Shown here: in pieces, positions 7,599 to 15,445 of the stretch
Layout of the letters: each line of letters opens with the position of its first letter
Position numbering within the stretch: the stretch's first letter is position 1
NCBI GenBank assembly: GCA_963849095.1
Contig: CAWKGA010000008.1
Span: 124,001-188,000 of the forward strand
Reading direction: 5' to 3'
Length of the DNA: 64,000 nt
DNA from: JASHUC01 sp963849095
GTDB taxonomy: Bacteria > Pseudomonadota > Gammaproteobacteria > Steroidobacterales > Steroidobacteraceae
Notes under the pieces: model-generated
What the model was told of the DNA's origin: nothing
Seen by the model: the letters and a program-made list of their open reading frames with translations, nothing else
Database searches by the model: none
Made by a program: the position numbers and the translations under genes

Positions 7599-9884
7599 AT
7601 GAACGGCCGCTACTCGAGGACCCCTAGCCTGAGGGACACTCCGCCCGAGGAGCAGGCACTCAGGCAGCCCGTCGTCCCGGGTTCCCGGGATATTGTCCAA
7701 TTCAAAGCCGATCTGTCCTGGCAGCTGCACTTCGAGCGCCGGATGACACAGATTCTGCTCGCGGCCGACCAGTGCAGCCAGGGAATCGAGAGCTGCATCC
7801 GCGCGATCTGCGAGGAGCTCAAGTGGCGTCGCGGCACATTCTGGCGGATCGATGGTGAGTCCGCAGCGCTGATTGAACTTGCGGGGTGGCCCGTTCCCGC
7901 ACGCGCCCGAGCTCGGAAAGAAAGTGCCGGCTGCGCGCCACCGTCCTGGTTGGGTGACCAACCGATGTGGATCGACGAGCTGACGGCGGACGAGCTGGAT
8001 TCGCACGCCTGGAAGCCTCCCGCTCCCGGCCTCGTTCTTCCCGTTCGATCCTCGCAGGGTCTCTCCGGCATCCTGTCTTTGGAAGGGTGGCCTGCCGGCT
8101 CTCCCGACCCATGCGTGACCGAAGCGCTGGGCTCGCTTTCGCGGACCATGGGATTGTTCTGCGAGCGCTTACTCTCCCGTGAGCGTCTGCTCGAGCGTGA
8201 GGAGCGCGCCACATCGACCTTGGCGCTGGCAGCCATCGGAATTGCACACGTCGATGAGTCGGGCCGATTCATCTATGTCAATCCGCAGCTGTGCCGGATG
8301 CTCGGGTACTCGGAGGACGAGCTCCTGCAGATGGGCGTCAAGCAGATCTCCCATCCCGCGGACATGAATATCACCGATGGTGTGCGAGACCGCTTGCGCC
8401 GGGGAGAGATCGACTCGTTCAAGATGGAAAAGCGATATCTGCGCAAGGACGGCGTGGCGATCTGGGTCGCATTGACAATTGCGAGCCGACGCGGCGATGC
8501 CGGTCAGCGCATGTTCGACGTTTCCATCGTCGAAGATATCTCCGCCCGCAAGGCCGCCGAAGACCGAGTGCAGTTTCTCGCGACACACGACAGTCTTACG
8601 GGACTGCCTAATCGGACGATATTCGCCCAGCTCGCGAGCCTGGCCATCGGGAGCGCCAAGCGCCGCAACGGCAAGGTCGCCGTTCTATTCGTAGACCTCG
8701 ACCGCTTCAAGGCGATCAACGACTCCCTGGGTCACGACGCCGGCGATGTCATGCTGCGCGAGATGGCGGCGCGGTTTCGCGAAAGCGTGCGCGGCAGCGA
8801 CATCGTCGCCCGACTCGGGGGGGATGAATTCGTCGTGCTCTTGCCCGAGGTGTCCGATCAGGCGCAGGCCGCCGTCGTGGCGCGAAGTCTCCTCTCCGCA
8901 GCCATGCGTCCGGTGGAGATTCATCACCAGGAATGCCGCGTGACGGCAAGTATCGGGATTTGCCTGCATCCGCAAGCGGGCCAAGACGATCGCGCCGTGA
9001 TGCAGCATGCGGATCTGGCGATGTACGCGGCCAAGGAAGAAGGCAAGAACAACTTTCAGTTCTACTCGCCCGCGATGCAGGCGCGCACCGCCGGGCGCCT
9101 CGCCATCGAGACGCAGCTTCGCCATGCGCTCGAACGGAATGAATTCTCCCTGCAGTATCAAGCCAAAGTGAAGCTCGACACGGACGCGATCACTGGCGTG
9201 GAAGCCTTGCTCAGGTGGAACAATCCCGAGCTCGGCTCAGTCCCGCCCGTTCAGTTCATCCCGATCGCCGAGGAAACCGGGCTGATTGTCCCGATCGGCC
9301 GCTGGGTGCTGCGCACGGCCTGCGCGCAGAACGCTGAGTGGGTGCAGGATGGACTTCCGCCCGTGCGAGTCTGCGTAAACCTGTCGATGCGGCAGCTCGA
9401 AGACTCCGCCCTCATCGAGGATATCCAGATGGCTCTCGCGCAGACGGGCCTCGCTCCTGATTTGCTGGAGCTCGAGCTGACCGAAAGCATGATCATGCAC
9501 AACTCGGAGCGAGCGGTGCGGATCCTCACGGACATCAAATCACTGGGCGTTCGACTCGCCATTGACGATTTCGGAACGGGCTATTCCTCGCTCGCTCATT
9601 TGAAGCGCTTTCCGATCGACACGCTCAAGGTTGACCGATCATTCATTCGGCAATTACCCCGCGACGCCGAAGATCGCGCGATCGCAGAGGCCATCATCGC
9701 GATGGCCAAGACCCTCAGCCTGACCATCGTCGCCGAAGGGGTCGAGACCGAGGAGCAGAAGGCTTTCCTCAAGGAGCGGGCGTGTGATGAGATGCAGGGT
9801 TTTTACTTCAGCACCCCCGTGCATCCGGATGAATTTGCCGCCCTGCTTCGCAAGCAGTCACCGAGTCGACGACGTCGCGCTTGA
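7599..9884 (+). CDS. GAF-PAS-GGDEF-EAL cyclic-di-GMP signalling protein
   Basis: 761 residues from ATG 7599. A GTG at 7494 is in frame but adds a low-quality tail, so 7599 is preferred. Domains in order are a GAF-like sensor (about 40-195), PAS/PAC (about 205-320), a diguanylate cyclase domain with an intact GGDEF (407-411), and a phosphodiesterase domain with EAL (535-537) and 'DDFGTGYSSL'. An RxxD inhibitory site (398-401) sits five residues before GGDEF, so the cyclase should be product-inhibited. Both catalytic motifs are intact, so the protein could make and hydrolyse c-di-GMP. No membrane segment or signal peptide was seen, so it is cytosolic. It stands alone. Confidence 0.93.
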   Translation: MNGRYSRTPSLRDTPPEEQALRQPVVPGSRDIVQFKADLSWQLHFERRMTQILLAADQCSQGIESCIRAICEELKWRRGTFWRIDGESAALIELAGWPVPARARARKESAGCAPPSWLGDQPMWIDELTADELDSHAWKPPAPGLVLPVRSSQGLSGILSLEGWPAGSPDPCVTEALGSLSRTMGLFCERLLSRERLLEREERATSTLALAAIGIAHVDESGRFIYVNPQLCRMLGYSEDELLQMGVKQISHPADMNITDGVRDRLRRGEIDSFKMEKRYLRKDGVAIWVALTIASRRGDAGQRMFDVSIVEDISARKAAEDRVQFLATHDSLTGLPNRTIFAQLASLAIGSAKRRNGKVAVLFVDLDRFKAINDSLGHDAGDVMLREMAARFRESVRGSDIVARLGGDEFVVLLPEVSDQAQAAVVARSLLSAAMRPVEIHHQECRVTASIGICLHPQAGQDDRAVMQHADLAMYAAKEEGKNNFQFYSPAMQARTAGRLAIETQLRHALERNEFSLQYQAKVKLDTDAITGVEALLRWNNPELGSVPPVQFIPIAEETGLIVPIGRWVLRTACAQNAEWVQDGLPPVRVCVNLSMRQLEDSALIEDIQMALAQTGLAPDLLELELTESMIMHNSERAVRILTDIKSLGVRLAIDDFGTGYSSLAHLKRFPIDTLKVDRSFIRQLPRDAEDRAIAEAIIAMAKTLSLTIVAEGVETEEQKAFLKERACDEMQGFYFSTPVHPDEFAALLRKQSPSRRRRA

Positions 9885-9896
9885 GCCGCCCGCCCC

Positions 9897-10391
9897 CTAC
9901 TTACCGGCCGCCGGGTTTCGTGGCGTGTTGCCGACGTAGGGGTCACCGTTGCGGTGCGCGTAGCCCGCGCGGCCCTTGACTGCCTGCAGGTCGATGTCCG
10001 GATAAAACACCTGGTCATCGTCCGGGCGGCGGGTTCCGACTTCCAGAACGACGGCGTCCCGATCCGATCGGTTCTGCAGGTGGTGGCCATCTGCGGTACC
10101 CGCCTTGAATCCCGCACAGTCCCCCACGCGCAGCGTCTCCTCTCCGGAATCGGTCACGAGCACGACTTCGCCTTCGACGATGAGGACGAATTCATCCTCG
10201 CTGGTATGCCAGTGTCGCTGACTTGACCAGCACCCGGGCGGTAGGCGTGTCAGGTTCACGCCGAACTGTGTCAGCCCTGCAAGGTCTCCGATGCAACGTC
10301 GAAATCGAGCGGCACAGGGCTCGTTGTAGGGGGACGGATAACGTGAACCGGTCACCGTCGGGGCTGCGTTCACGTCTAACTTCTTCGCCAT
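9897..10391 (-). CDS. cupin-domain protein
   Basis: 164 residues, a single cupin barrel. Motif 1 'RHWHTSEDEFVLIVEGE' contains H60, H62 and acidic residues at 65-67. Motif 2 'GFKAGTADGHHL' contains H103. These are plausible metal ligands. ATG 10391 is chosen because GGAG lies 7 bases upstream; an in-frame start 18 bases earlier lacks this. Such small cupins are often sugar or aromatic-acid isomerases/dioxygenases or binding proteins, and the sequence does not decide between them. It follows the toxin/antitoxin pair on the same strand. Confidence 0.75.
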   Translation of the reverse strand: MAKKLDVNAAPTVTGSRYPSPYNEPCAARFRRCIGDLAGLTQFGVNLTRLPPGCWSSQRHWHTSEDEFVLIVEGEVVLVTDSGEETLRVGDCAGFKAGTADGHHLQNRSDRDAVVLEVGTRRPDDDQVFYPDIDLQAVKGRAGYAHRNGDPYVGNTPRNPAAGK

Positions 10392-10448
10392 AGATGTACT
10401 CCATTGCACCTAGCGAGGGATGCGCGGATATGGTGTCACCGCTCGGGT

Positions 10449-11057
10449 CTAGCTGCCAGCGATCTGGTGTACCAACGGCGCTGGCAGATCGACACCGAGT
10501 ACCATCGCTGCGGTGGCGACGGAGGCGAGCTCTTCCTGCGGGATGTCGAGGTCGTCCACGTCTGGGTGCCACCCCTTCGAGTCACCGTACAGGTCTGCAA
10601 GCGCGAGCGGTGCCGGCAAGGCCCGCAGACCGTAGATTTGCTTATCGGGAGCGGGATCGAGAGCGGAATGAACTTTCTTGAACCATGACAGAGTGCGGCC
10701 GCGAATGTCGAACCCATGTAGGGAGACGTAGCTCGGGCGCGAAAGGACGGCGACGGAAAGACTGGCGGGGATCTGTGTAATCCATCCCGCCGCGTGCAAT
10801 ACCGATTCACCGCTGAGCACGGCGCTCGGATATTCGAACAGCAAGGCCGCGACTCGCAGGGATCCGTCGACTTCGCTGCATTTGAGCTTGTTGAAATAAA
10901 GGCGAGCCCGCTCGCCGGCAGGCTCGATGAGGCCTTTTTCCTTCCAGCGAGCCAGCCAGACCGCTGCCGCTCCGTTGGAGAGGCGGGTGAGCTTGCAAAA
11001 TCCCGCGAAGGTGAAGGCCTCCGGCAGTTCGCGCAGTCTTGCAATCGCGCTCGTCAT
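10449..11057 (-). CDS. AbiEi-like antitoxin (type IV toxin-antitoxin family)
   Basis: 202 residues. The N-terminal winged-helix-like region (about 1-55, 'FTFAGFCKLTRLSNGAAAVWLARWKEKGLI') matches the expected DNA-binding part of AbiEi/COG5340-type antitoxins. The C-terminal part is the mixed antitoxin domain. Its ATG at 11057 overlaps the stop of the upstream toxin in an ATGA, so the two are translationally coupled. AbiEi proteins neutralise the toxin and repress their own promoter. Here the antitoxin is the second gene, the reverse of the usual abiE order. Confidence 0.72.
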   Translation of the reverse strand: MTSAIARLRELPEAFTFAGFCKLTRLSNGAAAVWLARWKEKGLIEPAGERARLYFNKLKCSEVDGSLRVAALLFEYPSAVLSGESVLHAAGWITQIPASLSVAVLSRPSYVSLHGFDIRGRTLSWFKKVHSALDPAPDKQIYGLRALPAPLALADLYGDSKGWHPDVDDLDIPQEELASVATAAMVLGVDLPAPLVHQIAGS

Positions 11058-11950
11058 CGCCCGCTCCGCTTCGGAGTACTCTCCGTGAGGTCTTTCTCGA
11101 TGGCATCGGCCACGCTTTCCACCGTGCCTCTGACGTATTCGACCATCTCCGCCGTGACGCGAGGATGCATTTTGTCCCAAAGCGCCTTAGGCACCCAGCG
11201 GCGCAAGTCGGGGTCAGCCTTATCGAGTAGTTCGACCGGATCGTTTTCCAGGAATTTCCGCAACGCCAGCGCTGGCGAAAGACCGTCGATCGTCCGATAT
11301 GCGGAGACGTTATGCAGGAACTGCCGCGTGACGGCTGATAGATCGAGCCGGGTGGCCGTCTGCGTGCCGATCCACCATAAGTCGTAGATATCTCTCCATT
11401 TGAGATAGGGTCGAGTGGCGAGCGCAGTGAGCTTGTCGCAGTAGGCGGTCTCGAGGGTCGCCGCCGGTACTGGATTGGAAATCCGTGAAACCGTCTCTCC
11501 GGATTGGATAGGGGAGCGTAGCGCGACCGGATACTGCGCGAGGTACTCCGGGCTCACGCGCCAAAACTCCACCTTGATGAGCGCCTTTCCGAGGTACGCC
11601 GCATGAGCGACGCGGACATCGTAGGAAATCATCCTTTCCTTCTCCCGGGTCCGGTCCTTAATCTCGATCTCGAATTGAGGGTCTTGCGAGCGGAATGCCT
11701 CCGCAACCTTTTGTCCGGCCCGCTCGACGATGGCGTCGAGGTCCGCCGCGCTTCGCGCCACCAAGAAATTCAGGTCCTCCGATAGCCGCGGCGACTGCCA
11801 CGAAAAATGCAACGAGGTTCCGCCATGGAAGGCGATCTGCTCGTACCGGATCTGCGGGTCCGCCATCAGCGTATCCAGGAAATGGTATTGCGCGGAGGCG
11901 GCCCACTGCGAAGCCAGTTCTGGAGTTAGAGGATGGCGAGACATGACCAT
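11054..11950 (-). CDS. AbiEii/AbiGii-type nucleotidyltransferase toxin
   Basis: 298 residues. The nucleotidyltransferase motif 'GGTSL' (43-47) is followed by 'RLSEDLN' (55-61), where the family normally shows S-x-D-x-D. The second acidic residue is Asn (N61), a possible loss of a metal ligand. The later motif 'CDKLTALATR...KWRDIYDLW' is the conserved lysine/RDxxDL region. AbiEii toxins transfer nucleotides to tRNA or other targets and cause reversible growth arrest, including during phage infection. There is no Shine-Dalgarno before ATG 11950 or the alternative ATG 11944; the promoter position suggests a leaderless mRNA. The ATGA junction leads into the antitoxin gene. Confidence 0.82.
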   Translation of the reverse strand: MVMSRHPLTPELASQWAASAQYHFLDTLMADPQIRYEQIAFHGGTSLHFSWQSPRLSEDLNFLVARSAADLDAIVERAGQKVAEAFRSQDPQFEIEIKDRTREKERMISYDVRVAHAAYLGKALIKVEFWRVSPEYLAQYPVALRSPIQSGETVSRISNPVPAATLETAYCDKLTALATRPYLKWRDIYDLWWIGTQTATRLDLSAVTRQFLHNVSAYRTIDGLSPALALRKFLENDPVELLDKADPDLRRWVPKALWDKMHPRVTAEMVEYVRGTVESVADAIEKDLTESTPKRSGR

Positions 11951-11984
11951 CTAGTTAATATAGACTATTAAAGTTGATAATCAA
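11951..11984 (-). promoter_or_regulatory. promoter and palindromic operators of the toxin-antitoxin operon
   Basis: Reading the minus strand, TTGATT (11984-11979) and TATATT (11962-11957) form a -35/-10 pair with a 16-base spacer. Only 6 bases separate the -10 from ATG 11950, so transcription should begin at or next to the start codon. An inverted repeat TTAATA-TAGAC-TATTAA (11955-11971) covers the -10 and a palindrome TTGATAATCAA (11974-11984) covers the -35. This arrangement suits autorepression by the antitoxin. Confidence 0.6.
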
Positions 11985-12043
11985 GATATAAACTAGGGCC
12001 GAATTGTTATATGTACATTATTAACATCGATAATCTAGATATA
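11976..12043. repeat. pair of 15-bp direct repeats, 53 bp apart
   Basis: GATAATCAAGATATA at 11976-11990 recurs as GATAATCTAGATATA at 12029-12043, with one mismatch. The centre-to-centre distance of 53 bp is close to five helical turns, so a repressor could sit on one face of the DNA. The whole 11951-12050 stretch is AT-rich, in sharp contrast to the rest of the window. Confidence 0.55.
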
Positions 12044-12205
12044 CTGTGGTTTACGCTCGTTCTTGACGGGGCGAGGAATGCCGCTCACGTCGGGCGACCA
12101 AGCGGGGCTAAGCCCGCGAAGCTCGCCTTGGGGTGATCGCGCAGCCGCCGCATCAAGGAGCCCGATGACGATGGTGTACGATCCTGCGACGGAGGACGCC
12201 TTGCG

Positions 12206-12412
12206 ATGAACGCGCCGACACTCGAGCAAATCGAAACCAAGATCGCCTTCCTGGAGCGCGCGAACACCGAATTGAGTGACGTTGTCTTTCGTCAGCACAG
12301 GGAGATCGAGACCCTGCGGGCGCAGGTAGCCGCACTAGCTGACCGGATCGAGGTGATGCACTCGGACGGCGGCGTGAGCACGCCGGAAGAGGAGCGTCCG
12401 CCCCACTACTGA
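12206..12412 (+). CDS. slyX: SlyX family protein
   Basis: 68 residues and almost entirely a coiled coil (about 6-52, 'LEQIETKIAFLERANTELSDVV', 'REIETLRAQVAALADRI'), ending in the SlyX signature 'PEEERPPHY'. This length and tail are typical of the family. ATG 12206 follows GGAGG at 12191-12195. SlyX is a small conserved proteobacterial protein of unknown molecular role, so no function is assigned. It is divergent from the toxin-antitoxin promoter. Confidence 0.93.
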   Translation: MNAPTLEQIETKIAFLERANTELSDVVFRQHREIETLRAQVAALADRIEVMHSDGGVSTPEEERPPHY

Positions 12413-12582
12413 TCAGCGCCGAAGCTCGATGAATACTCCAGTCGGGCAGGCAGGGATCGGGTCCACCCTGTGACGAACCGCCATGGTCAACACACCGAAC
12501 CCGACACGCGATGTTGCACCCGGTTCGCTGCGAAATTCACATCGAAGAGGTGTGCTGGGAGAAAAATATCAATAAAATCAGA

Positions 12583-12659
12583 TGGTCGGGGTGACAGGAC
12601 TTGAACCTGCGACCTTTTGGTCCCGAACCAAACGCTCTACCAAGCTGAGCTACACCCCG
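12583..12659 (-). tRNA. tRNA-Pro (anticodon CGG)
   Basis: A 77-base cloverleaf on the minus strand. Acceptor arms are CGGGGTG/CACCCCG, the D-arm is 'AGCTCAG', the anticodon stem TTTGG/CCAAA holds loop TTCGGGA (anticodon CGG), and the T-arm is 'GCAGGTTCAAGTCCTGT'. The 3' CCA is encoded (12585-12583). It reads CCG codons. Confidence 0.97.
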
Positions 12660-12758
12660 GATCGGTGGGCAGATCCGCTGCCGGCCGCGTGCGCCGGGCG
12701 ATTCGGGGGCGCGGAAGCGCCGGAATCGCCGGATGCGCCGGCCGTGTGCGGGCCGCGA

Positions 12759-12787
12759 AGTCTACTGGATGCCGGGGGGGTGTTCAA
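12759..12787 (-). promoter_or_regulatory. probable sigma-70 promoter of tRNA-Pro
   Basis: On the minus strand TTGAAC (12787-12782) and TAGACT (12764-12759) are separated by exactly 17 bases and followed by a GC-rich discriminator, as is usual for stringently controlled stable-RNA promoters. The tRNA 5' end is about 95 bases downstream, implying a processed leader. Confidence 0.55.
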
Positions 12788-12807
12788 TGGACGCCGGGCC
12801 CCGGCGG

Positions 12808-13539
12808 TCACCCCACCGGGCCCTCGCCGGGGTACCTGAGCGCCGTGGCGCCGATGACGGGGCCGATCTTCGCCTTGTCGCTCACATAGAGCTCGACCTT
12901 GCGGTCGAAGCGCAGGTCTCCCGTCACCACCGAGCCGGGCCCGATCACGATGCGCGGCACGTGCGAGAACTGGAACCATCCCGGCGGCGGCTTCTGGACG
13001 AGGATGCCCCCTTCCACGTGAGAGGCTCCCTCCACGGTGATGTCGCCGTTGAATGTGGTGATCCCGCCGCCCACGTGGGCGGCGTTCAGGTTGATCGTGC
13101 CGTTGACGTTGCCGAGCGAGCCGCCGACATCGGCGCCGCTGTGCAGCGTCAGCGAGCCGTTCACGGCGTGCACGGTGCCGGATACCTGTGCGCCGTCCTC
13201 GAGCGAGATGGAACCGTTGTTCGTGGTCAACGAGCCCGCGGTGTCGTGGCTGCCGACGCTGATGTTGCCGCTGACGGTCTGAGCGGTTCCGAGGGTCACG
13301 TCGTCGCCAACCTGTATGGAGCCGTTCACCGTTGAGAGATCGCCCGTCTTCAGGCCGTCTGGGACTCGGACGTCGCCGTTGGCGCTGTGACCACCTTGCG
13401 TGTTGGCCGTGACGTCACCGTTCGCGAAGGCGGGGCCGTTACTGCTGCCGCCGTTGCTGCCGCCGTTCGGAGCGTTGAAGCACCCGACCGCGGCGGCGAA
13501 CAGGGCAAGGACAGCCAGTCTCCGGTACTCACGACGCAT
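12808..13539 (-). CDS. lipoprotein with bactofilin/polymer-forming-like beta-helix repeats
   Basis: 243 residues from ATG 13539, which has GGGAGAG upstream. The N-terminus is a lipoprotein signal with a lipobox ending 'AAAVGC' (lipid-attached Cys about residue 20), so the protein should be anchored in the cell envelope. After a Gly/Asn/Ser linker the body is built of alternating 'VNGSI', 'NNGSISL', 'VNGSLTL', 'VNGTINL', 'FNGDITV' strands spaced 17-20 residues. This regular pattern forms right-handed beta-helices in polymer-forming (bactofilin-like) proteins. It lies downstream of ispB on the same strand. The role is unknown; a structural or adhesive envelope filament is an inference. Confidence 0.75.
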   Translation of the reverse strand: MRREYRRLAVLALFAAAVGCFNAPNGGSNGGSSNGPAFANGDVTANTQGGHSANGDVRVPDGLKTGDLSTVNGSIQVGDDVTLGTAQTVSGNISVGSHDTAGSLTTNNGSISLEDGAQVSGTVHAVNGSLTLHSGADVGGSLGNVNGTINLNAAHVGGGITTFNGDITVEGASHVEGGILVQKPPPGWFQFSHVPRIVIGPGSVVTGDLRFDRKVELYVSDKAKIGPVIGATALRYPGEGPVG

Positions 13540-13609
13540 GGTCACTCTCCCATCACGAGCTGTACTCAACGTGGACTCGACCGTCCGCCCGAGCGTTGAT
13601 ACGCGCGGG

Positions 13610-14578
13610 TCAGACGGTGTGCTCCACCGCAAAGCGCGCGAGGGCCTCGAGCCCCTGCTTGTAGCTCGAGTCCGGCAGCGCCGCGAGCGCCGCGAGCGCT
13701 GCCTGCGATTCGCGGCGGGCGAGCTCGGCGGCATAGTCGAGGCTGCCGGTCGATTCGATGGCGCCGACGATCGACCCGAGCTGCGCGAGACCGCCGCTCT
13801 CGATGGCCTCGCGGATCAGCGTGCGATCCGGCGCGTTCGCGAGCCGCAGAGCGTGGATGAGGGGAAGCGTCGGTTTGCCCTCCGCGAGGTCGTCGCCGAG
13901 ATTCTTACCGCGCTCGGCCGGGTTGGAGCGGAAGTCGAGCACATCGTCGACCAGCTGGTAGGCCGTGCCGAGATGGCGGCCGTAGCGAGCGAGGCCATGC
14001 TGCATCTCCGCGCTGCCCTCGGACAGCACGGCGGCGACCTCCGCGCCGGCCTCGAAGAGCCGGGCGGTCTTGCGGTAGATCACATCGAGATAGCGTTGCT
14101 CGGTCGTCTCCGGGTCGTGGGCGTTCATGAGCTGCAGCACCTCGCCCTCGGCAATGACGTTGGTGGCGTCGGCCATGATCTCCATGACGCGCTGGGAATC
14201 GAGCGAGGCCATCATCTGGAAGGCGCGCGAGTAGACGAAGTCCCCGACGAGCACGCTCGCCTGATTGCCGAATACCTCGTTCGCCGTGTCGCGCCCGCGC
14301 CGGAGAGAGGAGCCGTCCACCACGTCGTCGTGCAGGAGCGTGGCGGTGTGGATGAACTCGATGAACGCGGCCGCCTCGACGTGCGCCATGCTGCTGCGGC
14401 CGCAGGCCCGTCCGACGAGCACCACGAGCAGGGGACGCAGCCGCTTGCCGCCCCCGGCGACGATGTGCTCGGCCACGCGGTCGATGAGGCCGACCGAGCT
14501 CTTGAGCCGGCAGCGGATGACCTCATCTACCGACGCGAGATCGTGGCGGACGAGCGCGCGGATTTCCTCTAGCGTCAT
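13610..14578 (-). CDS. ispB: octaprenyl (polyprenyl) diphosphate synthase
   Basis: 322 residues, the usual length for trans-prenyltransferases that elongate farnesyl/geranyl diphosphate with isopentenyl diphosphate to make the quinone side chain. The first Asp-rich motif is 'DDVVD' (84-88) and the second is 'DDVLD' (211-215). 'GGGKRLRP' (42-49) binds diphosphate. It is divergent from rplU-rpmA-obgE, the conserved proteobacterial arrangement that supports the ispB name. The chain length cannot be read directly. Confidence 0.94.
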   Translation of the reverse strand: MTLEEIRALVRHDLASVDEVIRCRLKSSVGLIDRVAEHIVAGGGKRLRPLLVVLVGRACGRSSMAHVEAAAFIEFIHTATLLHDDVVDGSSLRRGRDTANEVFGNQASVLVGDFVYSRAFQMMASLDSQRVMEIMADATNVIAEGEVLQLMNAHDPETTEQRYLDVIYRKTARLFEAGAEVAAVLSEGSAEMQHGLARYGRHLGTAYQLVDDVLDFRSNPAERGKNLGDDLAEGKPTLPLIHALRLANAPDRTLIREAIESGGLAQLGSIVGAIESTGSLDYAAELARRESQAALAALAALPDSSYKQGLEALARFAVEHTV

Positions 14579-14695
14579 GGTAGGTGGGGGGGCTTGCGCG
14601 TCAGGGAGCGTTGCGAACTGAAGCGTAGCCGAGAATGGCCCTCGAGTGGGGCCGGAGCGTTCGTAAGTCCACGCGCCTGTTCGAGAATCGCGGGT

Positions 14696-14724
14696 TTGAC
14701 CCCTCCAGCCCCGGTGAGTAGAAT
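14696..14724 (+). promoter_or_regulatory. sigma-70 promoter of rplU-rpmA
   Basis: TTGACC (14696-14701) and TAGAAT (14719-14724) with a 17-base spacer are followed by a GC-rich discriminator (GCGCGGCC). This is one of the clearest -35/-10 pairs in the window. It lies 52 bases upstream of the rplU start. Confidence 0.75.
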
Positions 14725-14775
14725 GCGCGGCCTTTCGCGCATCGGCCGGCTGGCCTCAAGTTGGGAAGTCTCATC

Positions 14776-15090
14776 ATGTACGCGGTAATCGCCACCGGCG
14801 GCAAGCAGTATCGAGTGACGAAGGATGCCGTCCTGCGCATCGAGAAGCTCGACGCGGAGCCCGGCGCGACCGTGGAGTTCGGCGAGGTGCTCCTCGTCGG
14901 CGAAGGCGCCGACGTGAAGCTCGGCACCCCGCGCATCGATGGGGGAAAGGTCGTGGCCACAGTCGTTCGTCATGGCAAGGGCGCGAAGGTCTCGATCGTG
15001 AAGTTCCGGCGGCGCAAGCATTATCTGCGCCAGAAGGGCCATCGGCAGCCGTTCACGGAAGTGAAGGTGACCGGCATCACCGCCGGTTGA
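14776..15090 (+). CDS. rplU: 50S ribosomal protein L21
   Basis: 104 residues from ATG 14776 ('MYAVIATGGKQYRV', the family's standard start). An upstream in-frame TTG at 14761 is rejected. The conserved tail 'KFRRRKHYLRQKGHRQ' binds 23S rRNA. It is the first gene of rplU-rpmA-obgE. Confidence 0.98.
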   Translation: MYAVIATGGKQYRVTKDAVLRIEKLDAEPGATVEFGEVLLVGEGADVKLGTPRIDGGKVVATVVRHGKGAKVSIVKFRRRKHYLRQKGHRQPFTEVKVTGITAG

Positions 15091-15121
15091 CGGAAGGCCG
15101 CTCATAGAGGATTCGGCGAAC

Positions 15122-15385
15122 ATGGCACACAAAAAGGCAGGCGGTAGCACCAAGAACGGCCGCGACTCTCACTCCAAACGCCTGGGCGTCAAGCGCTTCG
15201 GCGGGGAGCACGTGTTGGCGGGCAATATTCTGGTGCGCCAGCGTGGCACGCCCATGCGCGCCGGTGAGAATGTGGGCGTCGGCACGGATCATACACTGTA
15301 TGCGAAGGTCGCCGGCCGCGTGCATTTCAAGAAAAAGGGGCCCGAGCAGCGGCTCCACGTGAACGTGCTTCCGGAAACGGCCTAG
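15122..15385 (+). CDS. rpmA: 50S ribosomal protein L27
   Basis: 87 residues, starting 'MAHKKAGGSTKNGRDS', the universal L27 N-terminus that reaches the peptidyl-transferase centre. It has no N-terminal extension of the Firmicutes cleaved type. It lies 31 bp after rplU and is co-transcribed. Confidence 0.98.
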   Translation: MAHKKAGGSTKNGRDSHSKRLGVKRFGGEHVLAGNILVRQRGTPMRAGENVGVGTDHTLYAKVAGRVHFKKKGPEQRLHVNVLPETA

Positions 15386-15390
15386 CTCCC

Positions 15391-15427
15391 GCGCCGCGCG
15401 CGGCGCAGCTCGGCGCTGGCGCCGAGC
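15391..15427 (+). terminator. two GC-rich hairpins between rpmA and obgE
   Basis: GCGCCGCGCGCGGCGC (15391-15406) is a perfect palindrome. GCTCGGCGC-TG-GCGCCGAGC (15408-15427) forms a 9-bp stem. Neither is followed by a U-run, so they may attenuate transcription or protect the upstream ribosomal-protein message and need not terminate fully. Confidence 0.45.
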
Positions 15428-15445
15428 GCTGAGAGGCTCGGGCTC

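Noticed and set aside
10449..12412. Genomic island boundary at tRNA-Pro with the toxin-antitoxin genes inside
   Set aside because: No integrase or direct repeat of the tRNA 3' end was found; the AT-rich patch is explained by the promoter/operator region.
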